A stretch of 64,000 nt of DNA, from the NCBI GenBank assembly GCA_965261645.1, contig CBDHDJ010000003.1, positions 62,001 to 126,000 on the forward strand, given 5' to 3'. Positions 1 through 9,622 of this stretch are shown here, in pieces. The notes beneath the pieces were generated by a model. That model searched no databases and was not told the origin of the DNA. It saw nothing but the letters and a program-made list of their open reading frames with translations. The position numbers and the translations under genes are program-made. The stretch comes from CBDHDJ01 sp965261645 (lineage in GTDB: Bacteria; Pseudomonadota; Alphaproteobacteria; SHVV01). Positions within the stretch are counted from its first letter, which is position 1, and the number at the start of each line of letters is the position of its first letter.

Positions 1-363
1 GACGACGTGACGGACGCCATGACCAAATCGGGTGCCGATGGGATCATGATCGGACGGGCATGTTACGGCCGGCCCTGGTTTCTCAGGCAAGTCATTCACT
101 TCCTGCGCAACGGCGAGCGGCTCTCCGATCCACCCCTCGCCGAGCGTCGGGAGCTCGTGGCGGCCCATTACGACGACATGCTCGCGCACTACGGCACGGA
201 CGTCGGTGTTCGTGTCGCCCGCAAGCATCTCGCGTGGTACGCCAAGGCGCTGCCCAACGCCGCGGCGTTCCGCGACGCGGTGAACCACACGGCCGATCCC
301 GAGCAGGTCAAGGCGCACATGCGCAGCTTCTTCGGCGGCGTGCTCGATGCGGAAGCGGCGTGA
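1..363 (+). CDS. dusB: tRNA-dihydrouridine synthase, C-terminal part (5' end outside window)
   Basis: The frame is open from the first base and ends at a TGA at 361-363, so only about the last 120 residues are present. The segment carries the flavin-barrel signature GADGIMIGRACYGRPW, which is typical of the NifR3/DusB family. These enzymes reduce uridines in the D-loop of tRNA using FMN and NADPH. The stop overlaps the ATG of ntrB (ATGA-type overlap at 363), so the two genes are co-transcribed and probably translationally coupled. The nifR3-ntrBC arrangement is classical in alphaproteobacteria. The start and the upstream promoter cannot be seen. Confidence 0.93.
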   Translation, partial: DDVTDAMTKSGADGIMIGRACYGRPWFLRQVIHFLRNGERLSDPPLAERRELVAAHYDDMLAHYGTDVGVRVARKHLAWYAKALPNAAAFRDAVNHTADPEQVKAHMRSFFGGVLDAEAA

Positions 364-1478
364 TGGCGGAACTCGCTGAATGGGGCGGCGCCGAAGCGAG
401 CGATCGCCTCGATGCCGCGAGCTTGCTCACCGCCTTGCCGCTACCGGTTCTGGTGATCGACGGGCGGGATCGCATCCTGTTCGCCAATCCGGCCTGCGAG
501 CAGTTTTTCGGGGCCAGCACGCGGACTCTGGCCGAACGCGCCCTGGCCGAGCTCGTCGCTCCGGACGCCCCCCTCCTGTCACTGGTTGCCCAGATGCGTG
601 CGCGAGAGGGCGTGCTGCTCGACTACGGCGTTGAAGTGAGCGGCCCCCGTTTCGGGACTCGGCTGGTCAATGTGCAGCTGGCGCCGCTCGGGGATGCGCC
701 GGATCACATCGTGATCTCATTCGACGAATTGACGACGGCGCGGCGCATGAATCGTCAACTGAGCCACCGCGGTGCCGCGCGCTCGGTGACTGGCATGGCG
801 GCGTTACTGGCGCATGAAATCAAGAATCCGCTTTCGGGCATTCGCGGCGCCGCCCAGCTCCTCGAGCGCAACGCCGGCGCGAGGGACCGGCCATTGGCCC
901 GGCTCATTCGCGACGAGACCGATCGCATTTGCGCCTTGGTTGACCGCATGGAAATGTTTACCGGCCGGCCGCTGACGCGCGAGCCGGTCAATATCCATCA
1001 GGTTCTGGAGCATGTGCGGGCCATCGCCCGGACGGGCTTTGCTTCGGGGGTCGCGTTCGAGGAGCACTATGATCCCTCGCTGCCGCCCGCCTATGGCGAC
1101 CGCGATCAGCTTATTCAGGTCTTCCTCAATCTGGTGAAGAACGCCGCCGAAGCGATGCCGGAAGGGCAAGGCGTAATCGCGCTGACGACGGGCTTCCGCC
1201 ACGGCATGTGGCTCGAAGCCCCGGCCAGCGGTGAACGCGTTCACCTGCCGCTGGAGATCGGCGTGCGTGACGACGGCCCCGGCATTCCAGAGGACGTTCG
1301 CACCCATCTGTTCGATCCGTTCGTGACGACGAGGGTCCAGGGGTCGGGATTGGGCCTCGCCCTCGTCGGGAAAATCATCGGCGAACACAGCGGCATCATC
1401 GAGTTCGACTCGGAACCGGGGCGGACCGAGTTCCGTGTCCGCTTGCCGGTTCACGAGGCCGGCCATGAGCTTGACTGA
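363..1478 (+). CDS. ntrB: Nitrogen regulation sensor histidine kinase NtrB (GlnL)
   Basis: The protein has 371 residues, the normal NtrB size. An N-terminal PAS domain (about residues 20-130, LPVLVIDGRDRILFANPACE) is followed by the dimerisation and phosphoacceptor segment with LLAHEIKNPLSGI, where His151 is the expected autophosphorylation site. The HATPase domain follows, with NLVKNAAEAMPEG, a DDGPGIP box and GSGLGLALVGKI. There are no membrane segments, so it is a cytosolic kinase. In this family it phosphorylates NtrC under nitrogen limitation and is held in check by PII. The ATG at 363 overlaps the dusB stop, and the end overlaps ntrC by 14 bp, so the genes form one operon. Confidence 0.95.
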   Translation: MAELAEWGGAEASDRLDAASLLTALPLPVLVIDGRDRILFANPACEQFFGASTRTLAERALAELVAPDAPLLSLVAQMRAREGVLLDYGVEVSGPRFGTRLVNVQLAPLGDAPDHIVISFDELTTARRMNRQLSHRGAARSVTGMAALLAHEIKNPLSGIRGAAQLLERNAGARDRPLARLIRDETDRICALVDRMEMFTGRPLTREPVNIHQVLEHVRAIARTGFASGVAFEEHYDPSLPPAYGDRDQLIQVFLNLVKNAAEAMPEGQGVIALTTGFRHGMWLEAPASGERVHLPLEIGVRDDGPGIPEDVRTHLFDPFVTTRVQGSGLGLALVGKIIGEHSGIIEFDSEPGRTEFRVRLPVHEAGHELD

Positions 1479-2931
1479 TCGGGCCGGGCCGAGCGCCACC
1501 ATCCTGATCGCGGATGACGATCAGAGCATCCGCACCGTGCTCGATCACGCCCTCGGACGCATCGGTTACGACGTCCGTAGCACCGAAAGCGCCGCCACGC
1601 TGTGGCAATGGGTTTCGGAAGGGGAGGGTGATCTCGTGGTCACCGACGTGGTCATGCCCGACGGGGATGGACTCGATCTCCTGGAGCGCATCAAGAAGAT
1701 CCGCCCGGAACTCCCAATTGTCGTGATGACGGCGCAGAAAACGCTGCTCACGGCGATCCGGGCGGCCGAGCGCGGCGCGTACGAGTATCTGCCCAAGCCG
1801 TTCGATCTCGATGATTTGGCAGCCGTCATCAAGCGCTCGCTGGATGAGCGGGAAAGGGACGGCAGCGAGGTCGTGCCCCTACCGGCGCCCGAGGATGCGC
1901 TGCCGCTTATCGGTCATTCACCGGCCATGCAGGACGTCTACCTCGTCATCGCCCGGCTCGCGGTGACGGAGCTCACGGTCCTCATCACTGGAGAATCGGG
2001 AACCGGCAAGGAGCTTGTCGCGCGCATCCTGCATGATCACGGCAAGCGCCGGCACGGCCCGTTTGTCGCCATCAGCATGGCTGCGATCCCGCGCGAGCTG
2101 GTCGAGAGCGAGCTGTTCGGCCACGAAAAGGGGGCATTCACCGGCGCGACACGGCGCAATATCGGCCGTTTCGGGCAGGCCGACGAGGGCACTCTGTTTC
2201 TCGACGAGATCGGCGATATGCCGCTCGAGGCGCAGACGCGCTTGCTTCGAGTTCTGCAACAAGGTGAGTACAACCGGGTCGGCGGGCACGATATGTTGCG
2301 CACCAACGTGCGGATCATCGCCGCGACCAATCGCGACCTCAGGCGCCTCGTGGTCGAGGGGCGGTTCCGCGAAGATTTGTTCTATCGGCTCAACGTCGTA
2401 CCCGTTCGCCTGCCGCCGTTGCGGGCGCACAGGGCGGACATCCCGGAACTCGTCCGCCACTTTCTTGCCCAGGCGGCGCGCGAAGGACTGCCGAGCAAGC
2501 ATTTCGAAGCCAAGGCGATGGACCGGCTCCTCGCGCACGATTGGCCGGGCAACGTGCGTGAGCTCGAGAATCTGGTGCGGCGGCTCATCGTGCTGGCACC
2601 CGGTGATGCCGTCGGCGCCAGCGCAGTGGACGCTGAACTCGCCGAATCCCGCCTTTCAACCGCGGGCGGCGGAGACCTGCTCGATGACAACCTGGGCGCC
2701 GCCGTCGAGCAGCAATTGGCCCGCTATTTCGGAGCTCACGGCGAGAGCTTGCCGCCCACTGGCCTCTATGGCCGCATCTTGCGCGAAATCGAGCGGCCGC
2801 TCATCACCTTGAGCCTGGCCGCCACCAAGGGCAATCAGATCAGGGCGGCACAGCTGCTCGGCCTCAACCGCAACACACTGCGCAAGAAGATTCGCGATCT
2901 CGACATCCCGGTGGTGCGCACCCTCAAGTGA
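1465..2931 (+). CDS. ntrC: Nitrogen response regulator NtrC (sigma-54 activator)
   Basis: The protein has 488 residues in three parts. The receiver domain holds acceptor Asp61 in VVTDVVMPDGDGL. The AAA+ domain carries Walker A GESGTGKE, an intact sigma-54 contact loop GAFTGA at residues 223-228 and the GTLFLDEIGDMP Walker B region. The C-terminal Fis-type helix-turn-helix includes AAQLLGLNRNTLRKKI. It is the partner of NtrB and activates sigma-54 promoters for nitrogen assimilation. The chosen ATG at 1465 overlaps the ntrB stop by 14 bp and gives the usual start just before the receiver domain; an in-frame start at 1435 would lie deep inside ntrB. Confidence 0.96.
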   Translation: MSLTDRAGPSATILIADDDQSIRTVLDHALGRIGYDVRSTESAATLWQWVSEGEGDLVVTDVVMPDGDGLDLLERIKKIRPELPIVVMTAQKTLLTAIRAAERGAYEYLPKPFDLDDLAAVIKRSLDERERDGSEVVPLPAPEDALPLIGHSPAMQDVYLVIARLAVTELTVLITGESGTGKELVARILHDHGKRRHGPFVAISMAAIPRELVESELFGHEKGAFTGATRRNIGRFGQADEGTLFLDEIGDMPLEAQTRLLRVLQQGEYNRVGGHDMLRTNVRIIAATNRDLRRLVVEGRFREDLFYRLNVVPVRLPPLRAHRADIPELVRHFLAQAAREGLPSKHFEAKAMDRLLAHDWPGNVRELENLVRRLIVLAPGDAVGASAVDAELAESRLSTAGGGDLLDDNLGAAVEQQLARYFGAHGESLPPTGLYGRILREIERPLITLSLAATKGNQIRAAQLLGLNRNTLRKKIRDLDIPVVRTLK

Positions 2932-3037
2932 TGCAATAATGCAACATGATGTGGTCATTTGGCGCGAAAATCCGGGGCCTCGCTGAACGGCGGGATACGC
3001 GCCCTGCGATTGTGAGATGAGCTAGAGTGGTGTGGTG

Positions 3038-5290
3038 ATGAGGTCCTTATTGGGGCGCCGATTCATGCGTTGGGTCAGGCGCACGGGTCTCCTCCAAAAA
3101 TTGGCGATCATGTTGGCCGTCGCGGCGGTCGCGTCGGGGGTGGCGACCTATGCCGCCCTGAGCGGCTCCTCGCCGTTCGGGCCGGACCCGCGCACCGTGC
3201 TCGTCCTGCTTCTCATCAATCTCATTTTATTGCTGACACTGGGTGCAATCGTCGCGCGCCGCTTGGTTGAGCTGTGGATTGAGCGCCGCCGTGGCGCCGC
3301 CGGGTCGCTCCTTCATTCGCGCATGGTGGCCATGTTCAGTCTGGTTGCGGTCACGCCGGCCATCATCATCGCGGTGTTCGCCGCTTTGTTCTTTAACTTC
3401 GGTATCGAAGGTTGGTTCAGCGAACGCGTGCGCACGGCGCTATCGTCGTCCTCGGCGGTCGCCGAGGCTTATCTGGAGGAGCACAAGAACGTCATTCGCG
3501 CTGACATCTTGGCGATGGCCAACGACTTGAACCGGGCCGCTCCGCTCGTCACGGGCCACCGCCTGCGCTTCGACCAGCTAATTTCGAGCCAGGCGGGATT
3601 TCGCTCTCTGCCCGAAGCCGTCGTGATCGATCGCACCGGACAGGTGTTGGCGCGCTCACGCCTGAGCTTCGGGCTGGAATTCGAGCAGGTGCCGACGACG
3701 ATCCTGAACGAAGCGGCTGGCGGCGAAGTGGTGATGTACACCAACAGGAGCGATGACCGGCTTCGCGCCGTCGTCCGTCTCGACGGTTTTCTCGACGCTT
3801 ACCTGTTCGTTGGGCGGTTCACCGACCCACGTGTTATCGGCCATGTCGAGCGCAACCGGCAGGCCAAAGCCGCTTACGATCGGCTCGAGGGCGAACGCTC
3901 CAGCATCCAGATCACCTTCGCGTTGATCTTTATCGTTGTGAGCTTGCTGTTGTTGCTTGTCGCGATATGGCTCGGGCTGTCGCTGGCCACCCGGCTGGTG
4001 CGGCCGATCGGCGACTTGATAGCGGCGACCGAACAAGTGCGCGCCGGTAATCTCGCGGCCCGCGTGCGCGAGCAAAAGGGTGACGACGAGATTGGCAAGC
4101 TCAGCCGCGCGTTCAACCGCATGACGACCCAGCTCCGAAGTCAACGCGCCGAGTTGGTAGAGGCCAACCGGCAGCTCGATGATCGCCGGCGGTTTACCGA
4201 GACGGTGCTTTCCGGCGTCTCCGCGGGCGTCATCGGCCTCGACACCGGCGGTCACATTGATCTGCCGAATCGCTCCGCTGCCGTGCTGCTCGAAACCCAT
4301 GCGGAGGCGCTGATCGGGCAGCGGCTGGTCGAAGTCGTGCCGGAGATGAATGATCTTGTGGAAGAGGCGCGGCACAACCCCGACCGCTTGGTCCAGGGTG
4401 AAGTCAATCTTGAACGCGACGGAGGGGTGCGCAATCTGCTCGTCCGCGTCGCCAGCGAGCGATCCGAAGGCGAGTTGACCGGCTTCGTCGTGACCTTTGA
4501 CGATATTACCGATCTCGTCGTGGCGCAGCGCACAGCGGCATGGGCGGACGTGGCCCGCCGCATCGCCCACGAGATCAAGAACCCGCTGACGCCGATCCAG
4601 TTGTCGGCCGAACGGCTCAAGCGGAAGTATCTCAAGGAGGTCAAGTCCGATCCCGACGTCTTTAGCCAGTGCACCGATACGATCATTCGCCACGCCGTTG
4701 AAATCGGCGGCATGGTCGATGAATTCTCTTCGTTCGCACGCATGCCAGCGCCCGTGTTCAAGATGGAGGACCTCACGGAGACCGCGAAGCGCAGCCAGTT
4801 TCTGCAACAACTCGCCCATTCGGAGATCGAGTATCGCGAAGAGTTTCCCGGCCAACCTGTCATGCTGCGGTGTGACGCGCGCCAGATCAGCCAGGTGCTG
4901 ACCAATCTGTTCCAGAATTCCGCCGCCGCCATCGGTGGCCGCGACGATAGTGACGGCCAGAGCCTGCCGCCCGGCCGCATCGAGTTCTCCATCCAGCGGC
5001 AGAACGGTACGGTCGTTCTCAAGGTCGAGGATAACGGTTGTGGCTTGCCCGAAGGCTTGCGCGATCGCCTCACGGAGCCTTACGTCACCACGCGGGAGAA
5101 AGGGACGGGTCTCGGCCTGGCGATCGTCAAGAAGATTATCGACGATCACGGGGGCCGGCTCTTGCTTGACGAACGCCCCGGCGGTGGCACGCGCGTGCAG
5201 ATACTGTTTGCCGCGGGCCGCGGAAATGGCGCGGACGGGCGGGACAAATCAACCGGTGAGACGGACGAGTTAGTAAGCCATGGCGCATGA
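3038..5290 (+). CDS. ntrY: Membrane sensor histidine kinase NtrY
   Basis: The protein has about 750 residues. Hydrophobic segments lie near residues 15-40, 50-75 and 95-125, and another precedes a HAMP linker (LATRLVRPIGDLIAATEQ). A PAS region follows, then the kinase core with VARRIAHEIKNPLTPIQ (His511), NLFQNSAAAIGG, EDNGCGLPEG and GTGLGLAIVKKI. NtrY with NtrX forms a second nitrogen and redox-linked two-component system in alphaproteobacteria. Three possible starts (GTG 3032, GTG 3035, ATG 3038) are adjacent and in frame; ATG 3038 was chosen. The 3' end overlaps ntrX by 11 bp. A 106-bp gap separates it from ntrC; it contains the direct repeat ATGCAATAATGCAA but no clear promoter. Confidence 0.94.
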   Translation: MRSLLGRRFMRWVRRTGLLQKLAIMLAVAAVASGVATYAALSGSSPFGPDPRTVLVLLLINLILLLTLGAIVARRLVELWIERRRGAAGSLLHSRMVAMFSLVAVTPAIIIAVFAALFFNFGIEGWFSERVRTALSSSSAVAEAYLEEHKNVIRADILAMANDLNRAAPLVTGHRLRFDQLISSQAGFRSLPEAVVIDRTGQVLARSRLSFGLEFEQVPTTILNEAAGGEVVMYTNRSDDRLRAVVRLDGFLDAYLFVGRFTDPRVIGHVERNRQAKAAYDRLEGERSSIQITFALIFIVVSLLLLLVAIWLGLSLATRLVRPIGDLIAATEQVRAGNLAARVREQKGDDEIGKLSRAFNRMTTQLRSQRAELVEANRQLDDRRRFTETVLSGVSAGVIGLDTGGHIDLPNRSAAVLLETHAEALIGQRLVEVVPEMNDLVEEARHNPDRLVQGEVNLERDGGVRNLLVRVASERSEGELTGFVVTFDDITDLVVAQRTAAWADVARRIAHEIKNPLTPIQLSAERLKRKYLKEVKSDPDVFSQCTDTIIRHAVEIGGMVDEFSSFARMPAPVFKMEDLTETAKRSQFLQQLAHSEIEYREEFPGQPVMLRCDARQISQVLTNLFQNSAAAIGGRDDSDGQSLPPGRIEFSIQRQNGTVVLKVEDNGCGLPEGLRDRLTEPYVTTREKGTGLGLAIVKKIIDDHGGRLLLDERPGGGTRVQILFAAGRGNGADGRDKSTGETDELVSHGA

Positions 5291-6686
5291 CATTCTGATC
5301 GTCGATGACGAGGCGGATATCCGGGACCTCGTAGCGGGCATTTTGACCGACGAGGGCTATGAAACCCGCACGGCCGCAGACGGCAGAGCGGCACTGGCCG
5401 AGGTCGAGGTGCGCCTGCCGTCGCTTTTGGTGCTCGATATCTGGTTACAGGGTAGCGAACTCGACGGCCTTCAGGTGCTGGACCAGGTCATGGGCGATTA
5501 CCCGGACCTTCCTGTCGTGGTGATCAGCGGGCACGGCAATATCGAAACCGCCGTCTCCGCGATCAAGCGGGGCGCCTACGATTTTATCGAGAAACCCTTT
5601 AAGACGGACCGCCTGATCGTCATCATCGAGCGGGCCATCGAGGCCGCACGCCTGCGCCGCGAGAACCGCGAGCTCAAGTTCCATGCCGGCCGCGACGCGG
5701 AATTGATCGGCACATCCTCAGCGATGAGCGCGTTGCGCCTGGCGATCGAAAAGGTCGCGCCGACAGGCAGCCGCGTGTTGATCAGCGGACCGGCCGGATC
5801 GGGTAAGGAGGTGGTGGCACGCCTGCTCCACGCCCACTCGCCACGCGCCGACCGCCCGTTCATGGTGATCAGCGCGGCGAATATGGCGCCGGAACGTATG
5901 GAGATTGAGCTCTTCGGCGTCGAGGAGGGCGCCCCGAACTGGGAGGGTGGGCGGCGCACGGGAACGCTCGAGCAGGCCCACGGCGGCACGTTGTTCTTCG
6001 ACGAAGTCGCCGACATGCCGGTTGAGACCCAGGCCAAGATCCTGCGCGTTTTGCAGGAACAGAGTTTCGAGCGCGTTGGTGGTCAGAACCGGGTTCACGT
6101 CGATGTGCGCGTGGTCAGTGCGACCAACCGCGACCTGCAGGCGGAAATCGCCGCGGGACGCTTCCGGGAGGACTTCTATCACCGTCTGAACGTCGTCCCC
6201 ATTCGCGTCCCGGCCCTCAAGGACCGCCCCGAGGATATCCCGCATCTTTGCCGCCATTTCATGGCGCGCACGGCCGGGCTCGCGGGCCGACCGAGCCGGG
6301 AGATCGGCGAAGATGCCATGGCCGTGCTGCAGGCAAGTGCATGGCCCGGCAATGTGCGCGAGCTCCGCAATTTGATCGAGCGGCTGCTGATCATGGCGCC
6401 GGGCGACGGGCGCTCGGCTATTTCCGCGGATATGCTGCCGGCGGAGCTCGGGATGGAAAGCCTTGGCTTCCTGCGCCCCAACGGCAGCGAGCAGTTCATG
6501 GGGATGCCGCTGCGCGAAGCACGGGAGATCTTCGAGCGCGAATATCTCGTCACCCAGATCAACCGCTTCGGCGGCAACGTCTCGCGGACCGCTCACTTCA
6601 TCGGTATGGAACGTTCGGCGCTGCACCGGAAGCTCAAATCGCTTGGGGTGGGCGGCAACGGACGCTATCAAACAGCGGGCCCGTAA
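5280..6686 (+). CDS. ntrX: Response regulator NtrX with degenerate sigma-54 loop
   Basis: The protein has 468 residues. The receiver domain carries Asp53 in VLDIWLQGSELDG, where the insertion after Asp is typical of NtrX. The AAA+ domain keeps Walker A (GPAGSGKE) and FFDEVADMP, and a Fis-type C-terminus includes RTAHFIGMERSALHRKLKSL. The loop corresponding to GAFTGA reads GAPNWEGG, so the residues that contact sigma-54 are missing, as known for alphaproteobacterial NtrX. It should therefore act without sigma-54, probably through RpoD promoters. The start overlaps ntrY by 11 bp, which points to translational coupling. Confidence 0.94.
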   Translation: MAHDILIVDDEADIRDLVAGILTDEGYETRTAADGRAALAEVEVRLPSLLVLDIWLQGSELDGLQVLDQVMGDYPDLPVVVISGHGNIETAVSAIKRGAYDFIEKPFKTDRLIVIIERAIEAARLRRENRELKFHAGRDAELIGTSSAMSALRLAIEKVAPTGSRVLISGPAGSGKEVVARLLHAHSPRADRPFMVISAANMAPERMEIELFGVEEGAPNWEGGRRTGTLEQAHGGTLFFDEVADMPVETQAKILRVLQEQSFERVGGQNRVHVDVRVVSATNRDLQAEIAAGRFREDFYHRLNVVPIRVPALKDRPEDIPHLCRHFMARTAGLAGRPSREIGEDAMAVLQASAWPGNVRELRNLIERLLIMAPGDGRSAISADMLPAELGMESLGFLRPNGSEQFMGMPLREAREIFEREYLVTQINRFGGNVSRTAHFIGMERSALHRKLKSLGVGGNGRYQTAGP

Positions 6687-6740
6687 TCGCGGGCGCGTGC
6701 CGTCATAATTTCCCGAAATTGATGGTGATGGATTGAGGCG

Positions 6741-8117
6741 ATGAAGGTTATCGTCTGCGGTGCCGGCCAGGTTGGTTACGCGATCGCCCGCCAGCTGGCC
6801 AGCGAACACAACGACGTGACGGTGATCGACCACTCACCGGAACTGATCGAACGTATCAGCGACGCCCTTGACGTTCACGCCCTGGTGGGTCATGCGTCCC
6901 ACCCCGACGTGCTCGAGCTTGCCGGAGCGGAGGGCGCGGACATGCTCATCGCGGTCACCCAGGTCGACGAAGTCAACATGGTCGCGTGTCAGCTGGGGCA
7001 CTCCCTGTTCAACGTCCCGATGAAGATCGCGCGCGTGCGGGCACAGAGCTATCTCGAACCGATCTGGCGCAATCTCTTCAGCCGCGAAAACATGCCGATT
7101 GACGTCATCATCTCGCCCGAGGTGGAAGTTGCCCGCGCCGTGATCCGACGCCTGGAGGCGCCGGGCGCGAGCGATATGCTGCCGTTCGCCGACGATCTCG
7201 TGCGCATGATCTCGGTCCATGTGGGGGAGGATTGTCCGATCATCGACACGCCCCTACGCCAACTCACGGCACTCTTCCCGGACCTCCATATCCGCGTGGT
7301 GGGCATCATCCGGGAGGACAAGATCATGGTGCCCTCCGCTGATGATCAGATGCTGGCTGGCGACGAGGTCTATTTTATCGTCGATACGCGCCACGTGAGC
7401 CGCGCCATGGTGGCCTTTGGCCATGAGGAGGAGGAAGCGCGCCGGGTGATTATCGTGGGCGGCGGCAATATCGGCTTGTTTCTCGCCAAACAGTTGGAAG
7501 AGGAGCACGCCGACGTCAGGGTTCGGGTGATAGAGGCGAACAAGGCGCGTGCCGAACTGGTTGCTGATCAACTGGGCCACGCGGTGGTCATCCACGGTGA
7601 CGCGCTCGACCGGGAAATCCTCGAGGAAGCCAATATCGAGGCCACCGAAACCATTGCCGCCATCACCAATGACGATCAGGTCAATATTCTCGCATCGCTG
7701 CTCGCCAAGCGCGCAGGGTGCCAGCGCACGATCACGCTAGTCAACAATTTGAGCTACGGCCCGCTTGTCCGCTCGCTCGGGATCGACGTCGTCGTCAGCC
7801 CGCGCGCGTCCACCGTCTCGACGATTCTCCAGCATGTCCGGCGCGGCCGGATTCGCGGATTGCACAGCGTGGGTGACGGCATCGCCGAGGTCATCGAGGC
7901 GGAGGCGCTCGAGACCTCGCAGCTCGTCGGCGCCTCGATCCGTGAGACCAAGCTTCCCGCTGGCATCATCATCGGCGCCTTGGTGCGCGATGAGGATGTG
8001 ATCATTCCGCGTGGTGACACGGTCATCAAGGCACATGATCGGGTGATCGTTTTTTCCGCCGCCGAGGTGGTGAAAAAGGTCGAGCAACTGTTTTCCGTGC
8101 GTTCGGATTTCTTCTAG
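6741..8117 (+). CDS. trkA: Trk potassium uptake system NAD-binding subunit TrkA
   Basis: The protein has 458 residues and two tandem RCK modules. The first Rossmann domain begins at residue 1 (MKVIVCGAGQVGYAIA). The second begins near residue 230 with RRVIIVGGGNIGLFLA. Each is followed by a TrkA_C domain. It is a peripheral cytosolic protein that gates the TrkH channel in response to NAD(H) and nucleotides. It lies 54 bp after ntrX and 27 bp before trkH, the standard alphaproteobacterial order, so trkA and trkH probably make one functional unit. Confidence 0.96.
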   Translation: MKVIVCGAGQVGYAIARQLASEHNDVTVIDHSPELIERISDALDVHALVGHASHPDVLELAGAEGADMLIAVTQVDEVNMVACQLGHSLFNVPMKIARVRAQSYLEPIWRNLFSRENMPIDVIISPEVEVARAVIRRLEAPGASDMLPFADDLVRMISVHVGEDCPIIDTPLRQLTALFPDLHIRVVGIIREDKIMVPSADDQMLAGDEVYFIVDTRHVSRAMVAFGHEEEEARRVIIVGGGNIGLFLAKQLEEEHADVRVRVIEANKARAELVADQLGHAVVIHGDALDREILEEANIEATETIAAITNDDQVNILASLLAKRAGCQRTITLVNNLSYGPLVRSLGIDVVVSPRASTVSTILQHVRRGRIRGLHSVGDGIAEVIEAEALETSQLVGASIRETKLPAGIIIGALVRDEDVIIPRGDTVIKAHDRVIVFSAAEVVKKVEQLFSVRSDFF

Positions 8118-8144
8118 ACGCGGCCGGGACGATCGGCCCGCCCC

Positions 8145-9596
8145 ATGTTCTACACGACCGTGATCTCGGTCCTCGGCTATGTCCTCGCGGGCTTTGCGGC
8201 CACGATGCTGCTGCCGGCCCTGGTCGCCTTCGGTTATGAGGAAACCGATCAGGGTTGGGCGTTTCTCGTCTCGGCCGTACTGACCGCGTTCGTGGGTGTT
8301 GGCTTGATCATCGCGACCCGCGGAGCCCAAAGAGAGGCCTCGCACAGGGAAGGTTATCTTCTGGCCCTGTTGGTTTGGGCCGTGCTGCCCGTGTTCGGCG
8401 CCGTGCCGCTCTACTACAACGCGGCGTTCCCCTCCATGACCGGGGCCTATTTCGAGGCGCTCTCCGGGCTGACGACGACCGGAGCCACCGTTCTGTCAGG
8501 GCTCGAGAAGATCGACCGGAGTATCCTGTTTTGGCGCGGTTTGCTCACTTGGCTCGGCGGCTTCGCCACCATCGTTCTCGCGGTGGCACTGCTATCGCTG
8601 CACGGCATCGGCGGCATGCAGCTCTTTCGCAGCGCCATGCCGCGCGGCGAACGGCAAGCACTGGCCGCGCGACTGGGCGACATGGGACGCTCGATCTGGT
8701 GGATCTACGCCGGGTTGACGCTGATTTGTGCCGCCCTGTTATGGGCCGCCGGCCTCCCGCCATTCGATGCACTCGCTCACGCGTTTTCCACCCTATCGAC
8801 GGGTGGATTCAGCACCCATGATGAATCGGTCGGCAGGTTCGACAATCCGGTGGCCGAGCTCGTTCTTGTCGTATTCATGGCCATCGCGGCGCTCAATTTT
8901 ACGCTGCATTGGGCGCTGTTCAACGGCCGCGGGGCGGATTACTGGCGCGACCCGGAGGTACGCTACTTCCTGGCGCTCAGCGTCCTGGGCGGCCTTGCGA
9001 TTGCCGTCGTGCTTCATTGGCAGGCCGATGCCAACGCCATCGACAGCGTGCGCACCGGTGTGTTCAACGCCGTCTCGATGTTGACGACGACGGGGTTCAC
9101 CACCGGCGAGGTCTCCACCTGGCCCGCGTTCATGCTCATGTTGTTGCTGATAATGGCCCTGATTGGCGGCTCCTCGGGATCGACGGCGGGCGGCATCAAG
9201 CTGATGCGCTTCAAGCTATTCCTAAGGCAGGTGGGGCGCGAGCTGGCCCGGCTTCCTCACCCGCATGGCGTGGTCCGGCTGCACTATGACGAACAAACGG
9301 TCTCCGAGGAGGCGCTGCGATCGGCGTGGAGCTTCTTCATGGTGTTCTTGATCTGCTTCGTGCTGGTGGCGGCCGCGCTGTCGATATTCGATTTGGATAT
9401 GCGCACGGTGCTCTCCGCCACGACTGCTGCGTTCAGTAACAACGGCCCCGCTTTGCTCGTGGGCAACGGCGGCGCGGTGTCCTATGATGCGGTTCCTGAC
9501 GGGGCCAAATGGATCCTGTGCGCCGCCATGCTGCTCGGGCGCCTTGAGCTTCTGGCCTTCCTGGTTCTGTTCAGAGGGTTTTTCCTGCGTCACTAG
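8145..9596 (+). CDS. trkH: Trk potassium uptake transmembrane subunit TrkH
   Basis: The protein has 483 residues and is very hydrophobic, with about ten predicted membrane spans. Selectivity-filter-like turns recur, including ALSGLTTTGATVL, AFSTLSTGGFST and SMLTTTGFTTG, each holding the TxxGF/TxGAT type of filter. The loop GGSSGSTAGGIKLMR is a hallmark of TrkH/KtrB transporters. It forms the potassium-conducting pore of the Trk system together with TrkA just upstream. The frame is intact and the length is as expected. Confidence 0.95.
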   Translation: MFYTTVISVLGYVLAGFAATMLLPALVAFGYEETDQGWAFLVSAVLTAFVGVGLIIATRGAQREASHREGYLLALLVWAVLPVFGAVPLYYNAAFPSMTGAYFEALSGLTTTGATVLSGLEKIDRSILFWRGLLTWLGGFATIVLAVALLSLHGIGGMQLFRSAMPRGERQALAARLGDMGRSIWWIYAGLTLICAALLWAAGLPPFDALAHAFSTLSTGGFSTHDESVGRFDNPVAELVLVVFMAIAALNFTLHWALFNGRGADYWRDPEVRYFLALSVLGGLAIAVVLHWQADANAIDSVRTGVFNAVSMLTTTGFTTGEVSTWPAFMLMLLLIMALIGGSSGSTAGGIKLMRFKLFLRQVGRELARLPHPHGVVRLHYDEQTVSEEALRSAWSFFMVFLICFVLVAAALSIFDLDMRTVLSATTAAFSNNGPALLVGNGGAVSYDAVPDGAKWILCAAMLLGRLELLAFLVLFRGFFLRH

Positions 9597-9622
9597 CTGC
9601 GCCATTAGACGGGGAGGGGAGG

